Source: Pseudomonas graminis (GTDB lineage Bacteria > Pseudomonadota > Gammaproteobacteria > Pseudomonadales > Pseudomonadaceae). From it: a DNA stretch of 64,000 bases. Shown piece after piece: positions 50,545-60,096 of the stretch; the first letter of the stretch is position 1, and each line of letters begins with the position of its first letter. Under the pieces are notes generated by a model. That model saw only the letters and a list, made by a program, of their open reading frames with translations, searched no databases and was not told the DNA's origin. The position numbers and the translations under genes are program-made. The stretch lies in the NCBI RefSeq assembly GCF_001705435.1, contig NZ_MDEN01000057.1, forward strand, positions 124,001 to 188,000, written 5' to 3'.

Positions 50545-53500
50545 ATGAATAAGCCAATCACGCTCAGCAGTTTCATCGTAGCACTGGCCTGTCTGATCCT
50601 GCTGCCGTTCGGCGTGGCGTACGCTGCCGTGAGCCAGGTCCCCGCGCAGCTGCCGCTGTTCCTGAACAACTCCGTACCGCCGCTGAACATGCTGGTAGTG
50701 GGCCGCGACCACAAGTTGTTTTTCCCTGCCTATAACGACGCCTCCGACTTGGACGGTGACGGCTCTATCGATATTCGTTATAAGCCCTCAATTACTTACC
50801 TGGGCTATTTCGATTCACTCACGTGCTACAGCTACAACAATGGTTACTTCTCGGCGCAGTCGAAAACGACAGTTGCGAACCTCAAAAAATGCCCGGGAAA
50901 CTGGAGCGGTGATTACCTTAATTACCTGACGACCTCACGCGCCGATGCGCTGCGCAAAGTGCTCTATGGCGGCTATCGCGAGGTAGACACCACCTCGCAG
51001 ACCATTCTTACCCGCGCCTATATTTCGACCGACGCGCACACGTGGGGCAAGGAGTACTCAAGCCGTACCGTGGATGGTTACGACCTGTCGGATTACACCC
51101 CGCTGTCGAATCCCAGTGCCGGCAACTACACGCTCTTCGCCAACAACACACAGAGCAGCGCGCCGTTGCTGCGCGTGCTATCCAATGTGTCGAACATTCG
51201 CATCTTTGGCTGGGTATCTCGGGAAGTGACCCAGGGCGGGTCCAAGGCAACCAATACCAACTTTAGCGACGTCGATGTTTCCCCCACCAACTACCAGGTA
51301 CGGGTCGAGGTCTGTAAATCAGGCTTCATCGAAAGCAACTGCAAGCTCTATCCCAATGGCACCTATAAACCCACAGGCATCCTTCACGACTACGGTGAAG
51401 GCAACCAGATGTACTTCGGACTTGTAACGGGCACCTACCAGAACAATATTCAGGGAGGTGTAGTCCGCAAGGCGATGGGCAGCTTCTCGGCCGAGATCGA
51501 TGCCTCGACGGGAATCTTTGGCACACAGGACAGAAACGGCAACTACGTGAAAGGCGCTATCATCGGGACGCTGGACGGGCTGAGGCTCAGCACCACCGGT
51601 TGCAATATCTACGTCACGCCCATGCCGAACGCCAACTGCCCGAACTGGGGGAATCCGCTCGGCGAAATGATGTTTGAGACCATGCGCTACTTCAGCGGCG
51701 AGACCACTCCCACCGCTAATTACAAATCCGGGAATGCTGACACCAGCGGCGGCTTGAGCCTGACCAGCGTCACGACGTGGAGCAACCCTTATTCGGCGAC
51801 GCCGAACGCAGCCGCTACACCGCCAACTTATCCGAGTTGCTCCAAGCCATTCGAGACACTTTTCAGTGACGTAACACCCAGTTATGACTCTGACTTGCCT
51901 GGCAGCAAATACACAATAAACGCGGCCCCAGGCAGTTCCGCTGCGCTGACCAATCTAGACGTAAATGCGCTTGGACAGACGATCTGGAACACGGATGTGG
52001 GTGGCAGCAAAAACATAAATATCGGCCAGACACTAGGCGCTAGCGATCAGGCGCCGACTGCAAAAGCAGCGTCCAGTCTGGGTAACATCAGGGGGTTGCC
52101 GGAAGAGCCCACCAAAGAGGGCACTTTCAACGCAGCGGCAGTGGCTTATTTCGCCAACACCAACCCGATTACCTCTCTAGGTAATCAAAAGGTCCAGACC
52201 TTCTCCATCGCACTCTCGTCGACGCTACCGCGGATTCAAATGCCCGTCGGCACGGGCTCAATCACGCTGGTGCCATTTGGCAAAGTGGCGAGCAGCGGCA
52301 TTACCGAGCAAATCACCGGCTTTTATATCGATTCGCTGTACAACATGACTGGCCAGCCCACCAACGCCAATATCAACGGCGGCCGGGCGCAGGCGGTTTT
52401 CCGGGTGGTGTTCGACGACTGCGGTCAGGGCTGCGATTACGACATGGACGCCATTGTGCTCTATACCGTCGCGGTCAACGCCCTCGGCACGCTGGATGTG
52501 ACGCTGCAAACCGTCTACTCGGTATCGGGCGCCGAGTCGCACATGGGCTATACCATTTCCGGCACCACCACCGACGGTATTTATCTGGAGGTGACAGGGG
52601 GGGCCAACGGAAACCTTCACTACTCGCTCGATACGCCCGGTACGAGACTTCCCGGTGCATGCGCAACATCAACCGCGACCTGCAACAACACGGCCGACCT
52701 GCTCCCGGGACGCAAAGACCAAAACCAGGCGGTATCACCTTCATCCCGGGGCGATACCCATACCCGCAGGTTCGTCGCTTCGCCAACGACCTCCATAACT
52801 AACCTGCAGGATCCATTGTGGTACGCGGCCAAGTGGGGCGGCTTCGGCGGCCCGACCAACACCAGCAGCAGCCTGCCGGTGGCGGGACAGTGGGATTCGA
52901 CAAAATCGGGCACGCCTAACAATTACTTTCTGGTGACCAACGCCTCGACCCTCAAGCAACAGCTCGACGCCGCCTTCAACCAGATTCTGCAAACCAATAA
53001 CTCGGTGGCGACACCGGCAGTGGTCCCTGCGCTCGGCACCAGCAATGCGGCCGCGACGTATTTGAACAGCCTCAATGTCGCCACCTGGAGCGGCGACCTA
53101 ATCAAGACCACCACCACGATCAACAAAGCGGATGGCAGCACCAGCAGCGTGCAGAACTGGTCTGCCTCGCAGGTGGTGCCTACATGGAGTTCGCGCAACA
53201 TCCAGATGGCAGGCACGACCACTAACGGCCTGCAGGCGTTCACGTATGCCAACCTGGCGAACCGTACCTACGCCGGCATCAACTTGCAGACGACACTAAC
53301 GTCCGATCAAGTGGACTTCGTGAAAGGTGACACCAGTAGAGCCACCTCTACATACCGCCGCCGCGCTTCGCTGATCGGTGACTTGGTCAACTCTTCGCCA
53401 GTGGTGGTGGACACATCCCTCTATGACGCATCCGTTGCCGATACCCTTGATGGGCAGAGCGGCGCCTACGGGACGTTCCAGACGACCCAGAGCACTCGAC

Positions 53501-54906
53501 GCGGGCAAGTCTACGTTGGCGCCAACGATGGGATGTTGCATGCGTTCGATACCCTGACCGGCGTCGAAAAGTTCGCATTCATTCCCACGGCAGTGATCTC
53601 GAACCTCAATGCATTGACCAATAAGGATTACAACTCCAACTCCGCTCTCCATCGTTTTTTCGTCGACAGCACGCCGGTCGTCGCAGACGTATACTTTGGC
53701 AGCGCGTGGCACACGATTCTGGTGGGCACGCTGGGTGCGGGCGGGCGAGAAATCTTTGCGCTGGACATCACCAACCCCGACAGCATCAGCCTGCTCTGGG
53801 AGTTCACATCACAGAACGACGTGGATCTAGGCTCAAGTTTTTCCGTTCCTGTCATCGCCAAGCTGCACTCCGGAGAATGGGGCGTCATAGTCGGCAATGG
53901 CTACAGCGGTAACAACGGCAATGCATCACTGTTCATCCTCAATGCCGCCACAGGTGCCACGATCAGCAAGTTGACCACCTCGGTGACCGGCAACAACGGG
54001 CTGTCTTCTCCCGTGGTGCTGGACGCAAACGCCGACGGCTATGCAGATTACGTGTACGCCGGGGACCTGCTTGGCAACCTATGGCGCTTTGACCTGATTG
54101 CAAGTTCGCTGACGGCAAACGCCACAGCGAGCAACTACAAAGTAGCGTTTGGCAACAAACCGCTCTACACCGCGACCGCGAGCGATACGGCCGGGGCCGC
54201 CGTGCAGTCCATTACCGCACCACCGACGGTCGTAGCACATCCGACTGCAGCGGGAACGATCGTGTTGTTCGGAACGGGGCGCTATTTCGCGACGGCCGAC
54301 AAGGCCAGCACCGACCTGCAGACCTTGTACGGCATCTGGGATAAACAAACGGTCGGCGCCGCAGCATCGTCAACGCCAACGTTAACGCGGGGCAGCCTTC
54401 AGGCTCAGACGATTACGTCGCAGGCCAATAACGTCAGTTTTGCGGGAACCAGTAACGATGTCCGCATCGTGAGTAATAACACCGTGGACTGGACCGCCAA
54501 GTCGGGCTGGTATCTCGACCTTGCCGTGGGCAACACGCTTCTGGGTGAGCGGCTGGTCGACCCGCTGGTCCTCAGCGGCAGCGTATTGTTTGCATCGACG
54601 CGAACGCCGGTTACCGACGTGTGCAGCCCAGGCGTCACAGGATGGCTATATGGCCTTGATCCGACCACGGGAAGTCGCACGGCTTTCACCGTATTCAACC
54701 TTCGACGCAATGGCACCATCTCAAGCGCTGACAACTACAACGACACCGTCGTCAGCGGGATGAGCATCAGCGCCGGGGGTGTAGACGTTGGCAGCATCGG
54801 TGGCAGCAAGTACTCGACTGATTCGAGCGGCGAACCCACCGCCGTCAACACCGGAACCGCTTTCAATGGCCGCCAGAACTGGCGCGTTATTCCATACACT
54901 CCATGA
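50545..54906 (+). CDS. pilY1: Type IV pilus tip adhesin PilY1
   Basis: A 1453-residue secreted protein, larger than P. aeruginosa PilY1 (about 1161). A signal peptide (about residues 1-28) is followed by LNMLVVGRDHKLFFPAYNDA and the calcium-loop-like DLDGDGSIDIRY. No von Willebrand MIDAS motif (DxSxS) is evident. The C-terminal part is the conserved beta-propeller: RRGQVYVGANDGMLHAFDTL, ALDITNPDSI, the calcium loop DANADGYADYVYAGDLLGNL near 1160 and FGTGRYF. PilY1 promotes pilus extension, calcium-dependent twitching and surface sensing. It overlaps pilE by ATGA. Confidence 0.92.
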   Translation: MNKPITLSSFIVALACLILLPFGVAYAAVSQVPAQLPLFLNNSVPPLNMLVVGRDHKLFFPAYNDASDLDGDGSIDIRYKPSITYLGYFDSLTCYSYNNGYFSAQSKTTVANLKKCPGNWSGDYLNYLTTSRADALRKVLYGGYREVDTTSQTILTRAYISTDAHTWGKEYSSRTVDGYDLSDYTPLSNPSAGNYTLFANNTQSSAPLLRVLSNVSNIRIFGWVSREVTQGGSKATNTNFSDVDVSPTNYQVRVEVCKSGFIESNCKLYPNGTYKPTGILHDYGEGNQMYFGLVTGTYQNNIQGGVVRKAMGSFSAEIDASTGIFGTQDRNGNYVKGAIIGTLDGLRLSTTGCNIYVTPMPNANCPNWGNPLGEMMFETMRYFSGETTPTANYKSGNADTSGGLSLTSVTTWSNPYSATPNAAATPPTYPSCSKPFETLFSDVTPSYDSDLPGSKYTINAAPGSSAALTNLDVNALGQTIWNTDVGGSKNINIGQTLGASDQAPTAKAASSLGNIRGLPEEPTKEGTFNAAAVAYFANTNPITSLGNQKVQTFSIALSSTLPRIQMPVGTGSITLVPFGKVASSGITEQITGFYIDSLYNMTGQPTNANINGGRAQAVFRVVFDDCGQGCDYDMDAIVLYTVAVNALGTLDVTLQTVYSVSGAESHMGYTISGTTTDGIYLEVTGGANGNLHYSLDTPGTRLPGACATSTATCNNTADLLPGRKDQNQAVSPSSRGDTHTRRFVASPTTSITNLQDPLWYAAKWGGFGGPTNTSSSLPVAGQWDSTKSGTPNNYFLVTNASTLKQQLDAAFNQILQTNNSVATPAVVPALGTSNAAATYLNSLNVATWSGDLIKTTTTINKADGSTSSVQNWSASQVVPTWSSRNIQMAGTTTNGLQAFTYANLANRTYAGINLQTTLTSDQVDFVKGDTSRATSTYRRRASLIGDLVNSSPVVVDTSLYDASVADTLDGQSGAYGTFQTTQSTRRGQVYVGANDGMLHAFDTLTGVEKFAFIPTAVISNLNALTNKDYNSNSALHRFFVDSTPVVADVYFGSAWHTILVGTLGAGGREIFALDITNPDSISLLWEFTSQNDVDLGSSFSVPVIAKLHSGEWGVIVGNGYSGNNGNASLFILNAATGATISKLTTSVTGNNGLSSPVVLDANADGYADYVYAGDLLGNLWRFDLIASSLTANATASNYKVAFGNKPLYTATASDTAGAAVQSITAPPTVVAHPTAAGTIVLFGTGRYFATADKASTDLQTLYGIWDKQTVGAAASSTPTLTRGSLQAQTITSQANNVSFAGTSNDVRIVSNNTVDWTAKSGWYLDLAVGNTLLGERLVDPLVLSGSVLFASTRTPVTDVCSPGVTGWLYGLDPTTGSRTAFTVFNLRRNGTISSADNYNDTVVSGMSISAGGVDVGSIGGSKYSTDSSGEPTAVNTGTAFNGRQNWRVIPYTP

Positions 54907-55328
54907 GGCTGTACTTAATGCATTGTTCAAACCGCTCTCAACGCGGCTTCACGCTGATCGAGTTGATGATTACCGTCGCCATCGTTGCCATCCTGGCGGC
55001 AATCGCTTATCCGTCCTACACCAAATACGTCCAGCGGGGTTATCGCTCCGAAGGGATAGTGATGCTCAATGACGCCGTGGCCCGAATGGAGCGGTACTAC
55101 GCTCAGAACAATACGTATGCGGTTACCAATCTCACCGCGTTGGGTTTTGCCAGCACGCAGCCGCTCTCACAAACCGGCAAATACCAGTTGAGCGTTACAG
55201 CGAATGCGACGGCATATTCGTTCACGGCCGCACCTCGGGATCAGCAAACGCAAGATGCATGCGGAGCATTAACTATTGATCAACTCGGGAACAAAACCTC
55301 GGCTGGCGGCACCGACTGCTTTAAATAA
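54903..55328 (+). CDS. pilE: Minor pilin PilE
   Basis: A 141-residue prepilin; leader MRLYLMHCSNRSQRG (or from the inner Met), then [20 protein letters not shown] and SYTKYVQRGYRSEG. PilE-type features are AVARMERYYAQNNTY and the C-terminal QDACGALTIDQLGNKTS. It links the major pilin to the minor pilin complex. Last gene of the fimU operon; PilY2, which precedes pilE in P. aeruginosa, is absent here. Confidence 0.92.
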   Translation: MRLYLMHCSNRSQRGFTLIELMITVAIVAILAAIAYPSYTKYVQRGYRSEGIVMLNDAVARMERYYAQNNTYAVTNLTALGFASTQPLSQTGKYQLSVTANATAYSFTAAPRDQQTQDACGALTIDQLGNKTSAGGTDCFK

Positions 55329-55331
55329 GCA

Positions 55332-55754
55332 CTATCGCCCCCAACACCCCGCCACACTGGCAGCCCCCGACATCCCGAGATTGTCGCGCTTGCCAGTGTT
55401 TTCCAGCACAAAATTCCCACACGCATCGCCCGCCATCATTCCTCCGCCAACCGGCGAAGCGGTCAGCGCGAACGTCCGCTCCTTGCGCTCAGCCCCTATC
55501 CGATAAAACCCATTCCCCATCGACACCTCATGACTAAGCGCCGGAGGCCCGCTGACGTCCGAGTATTGCCCTGCCCGTGAATGAAACCGCTCAAGCTTCT
55601 GCGCCTCTTCAACCAGCACCCCGGCGATCTCCGAGCGGCGGGTTTTCCGGATGTACTCGCTGTACTGCGGGTACGCGACGGCGGCGAGAATCGCGACGAT
55701 GGCGATGGCAATCAGCAGTTCGATCAGGGTGAAGCCTGTGCGAGTTCTGTTCAT
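55332..55754 (-). CDS. Second PilE-like prepilin
   Basis: A 140-residue prepilin from ATG 55754: MNRTRTG then FTLIELLIAIAIVAILAAVA and YPQYSEYIRKTRRSEI. The C-terminal half (ACGNFVLENTGKRDNLGMSG) aligns in form with PilE. It converges with pilE three bases apart. It is the last gene of a minus-strand series pilV-W-X-E. Confidence 0.88.
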   Translation of the reverse strand: MNRTRTGFTLIELLIAIAIVAILAAVAYPQYSEYIRKTRRSEIAGVLVEEAQKLERFHSRAGQYSDVSGPPALSHEVSMGNGFYRIGAERKERTFALTASPVGGGMMAGDACGNFVLENTGKRDNLGMSGAASVAGCWGR

Positions 55755-56242
55755 TGCCGCTGCCGCCACATTACGCGGCGCTCCTGGGTGTGGATGCTTT
55801 CGAGCACGGTGCGTGAGTCGCCCTCAATGCCGATGGCCGTCACGCGGTACAGGATCCGAAACTGACCGTCTCCGCCACCGGGCGGCTGATCGGTTTGGCC
55901 GACATGCTGAATGCCGTAGAAACCACCCCGCGTTGCGACCCAATCCACACCCGAGGCCCCGCCCGTTTCGCTTTTGGAAAGTGTCAGCGCTTCAGGCGGA
56001 GGCAAACATCTCGCTGGCGACGAACAGGCCGGCAGTGAAAACCCGGATGACAGGATGTTTGATTCAGCAATGCGCAGCGCTGTCTCGGCGGACTGAAACG
56101 ACGCATCACGCCGCTTGAGCGTGCCCGCCACTTTTTCCTGGAGGGTGGCGTTCTGCATCGACGATGTCGCCAAGAGGGTCAGCAACAGCAGGAACACCAG
56201 GCTGACGATCAACACCGCGCCACGTTGTGGATTCATATTCAT
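55751..56242 (-). CDS. Second PilX-like minor pilin
   Basis: A 163-residue protein with MNMNPQRGAVLIVSLVFLLL and the PilX signature SSMQNATLQEKVAGTLKRRD followed by ASFQSAETALRIAE. One cysteine pair is visible (CSSPARC). The ATG at 56242 lies four bases after the pilW-like stop, and the stop overlaps the pilE-like start. Confidence 0.88.
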   Translation of the reverse strand: MNMNPQRGAVLIVSLVFLLLLTLLATSSMQNATLQEKVAGTLKRRDASFQSAETALRIAESNILSSGFSLPACSSPARCLPPPEALTLSKSETGGASGVDWVATRGGFYGIQHVGQTDQPPGGGDGQFRILYRVTAIGIEGDSRTVLESIHTQERRVMWRQRQ

Positions 56243-56246
56243 GTGA

Positions 56247-56948
56247 TCACCCCAGCCGATTACGGAGGGCGGCAACGACGTCGATGGTCTGTTCCTGCGC
56301 CCGATCTGCGGGGTCGAACAGTGTCAGGGTCAGCCGCACGCTGCGGATCAACGAGGGCTCGGCGGTGGCCGCGTACCGCGCAACGGAGCGGTCATTGATC
56401 GAACCGGCAACGCCGAACAGCACGCTGAACGCGCGCACGTTGCTGACCAGGGGCTGGCCATTCAGCGATAGCTCATTGCGAGCCTTGTTGAAGCGATACA
56501 CCTGCTTGTGAATGGGTATCGCGGTCTCATGTCCGGCGAGCCGGGGCGCCCGGCCGTTGGAGTACGCGGTGGCGGATGACACGCAGTCGGTGTGTATGAC
56601 CCAGGTCGACCAGCCTCCACCCTCCCCGGTTCCGGCGGTGGCGAGGCTCAGTGTCTGCGAGCTGGCGTCCCAGTGGATCGGCGCTTCAAACGCTTTGGAA
56701 AAGCCATTGCCGACGCTGGCGTCGTCGACTTTTCCCAAACAGCCGAACATGCCGACCAGCCGCACTTCCTGGACCATTTTGCTGAGCACGAATCGCGCGT
56801 CTTCCTGCAGGCTGGCGGACGATGTCTGACTGGCATAGCTGCTCTTTGAGCTGATGAATATCTGCGCCAAGGCCAGCGACATCACCAATCCCAACACCAG
56901 CGCCAGCATAACTTCGACGAGGCCAAAGCCTTTCTCCAAAGGCCTCAT
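56247..56948 (-). CDS. Second PilW-like minor pilin
   Basis: A 233-residue prepilin from ATG 56948: leader MRPLEKG, then FGLVEVMLALVLGLVMSLAL and AQIFISSKSSYASQTSSASL. The block VSNVRAFSVLFGVAG corresponds to the VSGVQDLRFEYG region of the other PilW. It overlaps the pilV-like gene by four bases. Confidence 0.88.
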   Translation of the reverse strand: MRPLEKGFGLVEVMLALVLGLVMSLALAQIFISSKSSYASQTSSASLQEDARFVLSKMVQEVRLVGMFGCLGKVDDASVGNGFSKAFEAPIHWDASSQTLSLATAGTGEGGGWSTWVIHTDCVSSATAYSNGRAPRLAGHETAIPIHKQVYRFNKARNELSLNGQPLVSNVRAFSVLFGVAGSINDRSVARYAATAEPSLIRSVRLTLTLFDPADRAQEQTIDVVAALRNRLG

Positions 56949-57400
56949 GGTCGTGCGCCCCGCTCGGCAGATACATCTGCGGTCAACGTCAGCGTCTGCT
57001 TCTGTGCGGCCTCCTGGCTGGCGCGGGAATCGTCCCACTTCAATGTAACGGTCACGCTCGATCCCGACACCGCAATGGATGCCTCGGCATCGTCACCGAC
57101 CGCGCGTCTCAACTGCGTCGCGAAGTCGTACAGGTCTTGCTGGCGTGGGACGGCGAGACTGCCGGACGATGGCGCCTGACTCAGCGAAGCCAGCGCATAA
57201 CTGGTGCCCGGATTGGCGCGGATTCGCTCGAGAAGATCATGGGCGATGAAACTGACGTGCATGCTGCGCATCGAGCTTTCGGTGTACTTCAGCGCGTTGA
57301 GCTGCAGCATCGCCACACCCAATATGCCAACGCTGAAGATCAGCAGCGCAACCAGCACTTCGATCAATGTCATCCCTGATTGCATCGCCTTTCCTGCCAT
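56945..57400 (-). CDS. Second PilV-like minor pilin
   Basis: A 151-residue prepilin from ATG 57400: leader MAGKAMQSG, then MTLIEVLVALLIFSVGILGV and AMLQLNALKYTESSMRSMHV, with DLLERIRANPG as the PilV block. It has no cysteines in the globular part, unlike the first PilV. It is the first gene of the minus-strand series and divergent from the FimT-like gene. Confidence 0.85.
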   Translation of the reverse strand: MAGKAMQSGMTLIEVLVALLIFSVGILGVAMLQLNALKYTESSMRSMHVSFIAHDLLERIRANPGTSYALASLSQAPSSGSLAVPRQQDLYDFATQLRRAVGDDAEASIAVSGSSVTVTLKWDDSRASQEAAQKQTLTLTADVSAERGARP

Positions 57401-57494
57401 CGCCCACCTCTGCCGTCCGCTGTGCAGGCACCAGTGAAGCCGATGCGCAGCGGTTTGCCCGAAGGATGTGTAACGGCGGCTTGCAGACATACCG

Positions 57495-57519
57495 GCTGAC
57501 AATCGAACCGGTTGTCAGC
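57495..57519. promoter_or_regulatory. Inverted repeat between divergent pilV-like and fimT-like genes
   Basis: GCTGACAA and TTGTCAGC are perfectly complementary around a nine-base spacer. They lie 95 bases before the pilV-like ATG and 50 bases before the fimT-like GTG, a fitting place for a shared operator. No regulator is identified. Confidence 0.45.
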
Positions 57520-57568
57520 GCAACGGAGCAGGTGTTTGCTTGAGCGCCGAACTCAACGGAAGACGCTC

Positions 57569-58072
57569 GTGAAACAGCAAGGATTGACGCTGATTGAACT
57601 GCTGGCAGGGTTGGTGATTGTGGGTATCGTCGCGACGCTCGCGATCCCCGCCTTCGGCCAGTTGATCGACTCACAACGACGTCAGGACACGGCTCAGCAA
57701 CTGGCCAGCGGGCTGCGAATGGCTCGCACAGAGGCGATTCTGCGCAGTCAGCCAGTGGTGATACAGGCCCTTGAAAAGGACTGGAGCCGAGGCTGGAACG
57801 TGTTCGTCGACAGCAACCGCAACCAGCTCAGAGACGAGGGTGAGCTGTCGCTGGCCGAGTTCGCCAGCCACCGTGACGTCAGGGTGGTGGGCAACAGCAA
57901 AGTCGCCGTGCGCATTGGTTTCGATAACACGGGGCGGCTGCTGAACAACGCTAACGGGACACTGGCGGTGTGTCTCAGAGACGCACCTGCCAGTCGCTAC
58001 CAGTTGGTGATTGCGGTGACCGGCAGGGTCACGCTGCGATCCGAGGGATTCAGCAGCGAGCCCTGCGCATGA
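57569..58072 (+). CDS. fimT: FimT/GspH-like minor pilin
   Basis: A 167-residue prepilin from GTG 57569, with GGAAG upstream. The short leader MKQQG precedes LTLIELLAGLVIVGIVATLA. The family block RRQDTAQQLASGLRMARTEA and VNGS-like VAVTGRVTLRSEG regions match GspH/FimT. It probably belongs with the divergent second set. In P. aeruginosa fimT precedes fimU; here a FimT-like gene lies at the far end. Confidence 0.85.
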   Translation: MKQQGLTLIELLAGLVIVGIVATLAIPAFGQLIDSQRRQDTAQQLASGLRMARTEAILRSQPVVIQALEKDWSRGWNVFVDSNRNQLRDEGELSLAEFASHRDVRVVGNSKVAVRIGFDNTGRLLNNANGTLAVCLRDAPASRYQLVIAVTGRVTLRSEGFSSEPCA

Positions 58073-58093
58073 TGCGGTCACGGAGTGACCGGA

Positions 58094-59041
58094 TTACAGC
58101 AGCGACTTGACGCGCAATTCCTTGGGCATCGAGAAGGTGATGTTTTCCTCGCGCCCGGCCAGCTCGTCTTCGCCGGTCGCACCCCAGGCGTGCAGCTGCT
58201 GGATCACGCCACGCACCAGCACCTCGGGCGCCGAAGCACCGGCGGTAATGCCGATGCGGCCCACGCCGTCGAACCAGCTGCGCTGCATGTCTTCGGCACC
58301 ATCGATCAGATAGGCAGGGGTCGACATGCGTTCAGCCAGTTCACGCAGGCGATTGGAGTTGGAGCTGTTCGGGCTGCCGACCACCAGCACCACGTCGCAC
58401 TCATCGGCAAGGACCTTGACCGCATCCTGACGGTTTTGCGTGGCGTAACAGATGTCGTCCTTGCGCGGGCCACCAATGGCCGGGAATCGTGTGCGCAGGG
58501 CGTCGATGACCCGGCTGGTGTCGTCCATCGACAGCGTCGTCTGGGTCACGAAGGCAAGGTTCTCAGGATTGCTCACCTGGAGGTTGGCAACGTCTGCTTC
58601 GTCTTCGACCAGATAAATCGCGCCGCCATTGCTGGCGTCGTACTGCCCCATCGTCCCCTCGACCTCAGGGTGGCCGGCGTGCCCAATGAGGATGCACTCG
58701 CGGCCATCACGGCTGTAGCGCGCGACCTCGATATGCACTTTGGTCACCAGCGGACAGGTGGCGTCGAACACCTTCAGGCCGCGACCTGCCGCCTCGGTGC
58801 GCACCGCCTGCGACACGCCGTGGGCACTGAAAATCACGATGACGTCGTCCGGCACCTGATCGAGCTCTTCGACGAAGATCGCGCCACGGCTGCGCAGGTC
58901 TTCGACGACGAATTTGTTATGAACCACTTCATGGCGCACGTAGATCGGCGGGCCAAACACTTCCAGCGCGCGATTGACGATTTCGATCGCACGGTCCACC
59001 CCGGCGCAGAAGCCACGTGGGTTGGCGAGTTTGATTTGCAT
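58094..59041 (-). CDS. ispH: HMBPP reductase IspH
   Basis: A 315-residue iron-sulfur enzyme, last step of the MEP isoprenoid pathway, making IPP and DMAPP. The start [20 protein letters not shown] at ATG 59041 carries the first cluster cysteine (Cys12); the others lie in [12 protein letters not shown] near 96 and in the region [12 protein letters not shown] near 198. ISAHGVSQ and [18 protein letters not shown] are also conserved. The start has GAGG upstream; an eight-codon extension is open but unlikely. Confidence 0.95.
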   Translation of the reverse strand: MQIKLANPRGFCAGVDRAIEIVNRALEVFGPPIYVRHEVVHNKFVVEDLRSRGAIFVEELDQVPDDVIVIFSAHGVSQAVRTEAAGRGLKVFDATCPLVTKVHIEVARYSRDGRECILIGHAGHPEVEGTMGQYDASNGGAIYLVEDEADVANLQVSNPENLAFVTQTTLSMDDTSRVIDALRTRFPAIGGPRKDDICYATQNRQDAVKVLADECDVVLVVGSPNSSNSNRLRELAERMSTPAYLIDGAEDMQRSWFDGVGRIGITAGASAPEVLVRGVIQQLHAWGATGEDELAGREENITFSMPKELRVKSLL

Positions 59042-59123
59042 GATGTGCCTCGTGTCTACGCGCAATGAAACATATAAACGAAAAGGCCCCGAACAGTGCC
59101 GGGGCCAGGCGCTCTGGCGATGC

Positions 59124-59591
59124 TCAGAGTGCCTTCACCTCGAAAATTTCCACTTCGAAGGTCAACGTCTTGCCCGCCAGCGGGTGATTGAAATCGACGG
59201 TGACCTGATCATCGTCCATCGATTTCACCACGCCCGGCAGCTCGGTGTTCGCCGCATCGTTGAAGATCACCAGCAGCCCTTCCGACAGCTCCATATTCTG
59301 GAACTGCGAACGGGGCATGACCTGCAGATTTTGCGGGTTCGGCTGACCGAAAGCGTTTTCCGGCGGCACTTGAAGCGTGCGTTTGTCACCGGCTTTGAAG
59401 CCAAAGATCAGCGCCTCAAAGCCCGGAAGCAGGCTGCCATCGCCAACCTTGAAAGTCGCCGGCGCCTTGTCAAACGTGCTGTCGACGGTGTCGCCGTTTT
59501 CCAGGTGCAGCGCGAAATGCAGGGTGACTTCCGTGTTCTGACCGATGCGTGTTTCCTGAGTAGCCTGTTCGGTCATCAACTGATCAGTCAT
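59124..59591 (-). CDS. fkpB: FKBP-type prolyl isomerase (FkpB/SlpA type)
   Basis: A 155-residue cytosolic peptidyl-prolyl isomerase and chaperone. Blocks: [53 protein letters not shown] and [18 protein letters not shown]. These are typical of the SlyD/FkpB branch with the inserted flap domain, but no His-rich tail is present. It overlaps lspA by eight bases, the conserved ileS-lspA-fkpB-ispH order. Confidence 0.93.
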   Translation of the reverse strand: MTDQLMTEQATQETRIGQNTEVTLHFALHLENGDTVDSTFDKAPATFKVGDGSLLPGFEALIFGFKAGDKRTLQVPPENAFGQPNPQNLQVMPRSQFQNMELSEGLLVIFNDAANTELPGVVKSMDDDQVTVDFNHPLAGKTLTFEVEIFEVKAL

Positions 59592-60096
59592 TGACGGTCT
59601 CTCCGGTTTTCTTGCTCTTGAACATGTCCAGAGCCAGCATGATCGCGCCAACGGTAATGGCGCTGTCCGCAACATTGAAGGCCGGGAAGCCGTGTTCTTT
59701 CCAATGCACGAATATGAAGTCTATGACATGGCCGATGAAGATTCGGTCATACAGATTGCCGAGTGCCCCGCCCAATATCAGGGCAAGGGCAATCGCCAGC
59801 CAGGTTTCGTCGCGTCCGAGCCGCTTGAGCCAGACCACCAGCACCCCACTCACCACCACCGCGATCAGCGCAAACAACCAGCGCTGCCAGCCGGAACTGT
59901 CGGCCAGGAAGCTGAACGCAGCCCCGGTGTTGTAGGCCAGCATCCAGCTGAAGTAGTCAGGAAGGATGACGATCTGCTCGTACAACTCCAGGCGGTTTTC
60001 GAAGTAGAACTTGCTGGCCTGGTCAATGACCACCACCAGCACGCTCAACCACAACCAACCCAGTCGGCCCATACGGCCAGCCGATGCATTAGGCAT
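59584..60096 (-). CDS. lspA: Lipoprotein signal peptidase
   Basis: A 170-residue membrane aspartyl protease with four helices that removes lipoprotein leaders after lipidation (it would serve BamD and the YceK-type protein here). Conserved: [42 protein letters not shown] and [11 protein letters not shown]; the Asp in YDR and in ADS are catalytic. The ATG at 60096 overlaps the ileS end by eight bases. Confidence 0.95.
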   Translation of the reverse strand: MPNASAGRMGRLGWLWLSVLVVVIDQASKFYFENRLELYEQIVILPDYFSWMLAYNTGAAFSFLADSSGWQRWLFALIAVVVSGVLVVWLKRLGRDETWLAIALALILGGALGNLYDRIFIGHVIDFIFVHWKEHGFPAFNVADSAITVGAIMLALDMFKSKKTGETVND

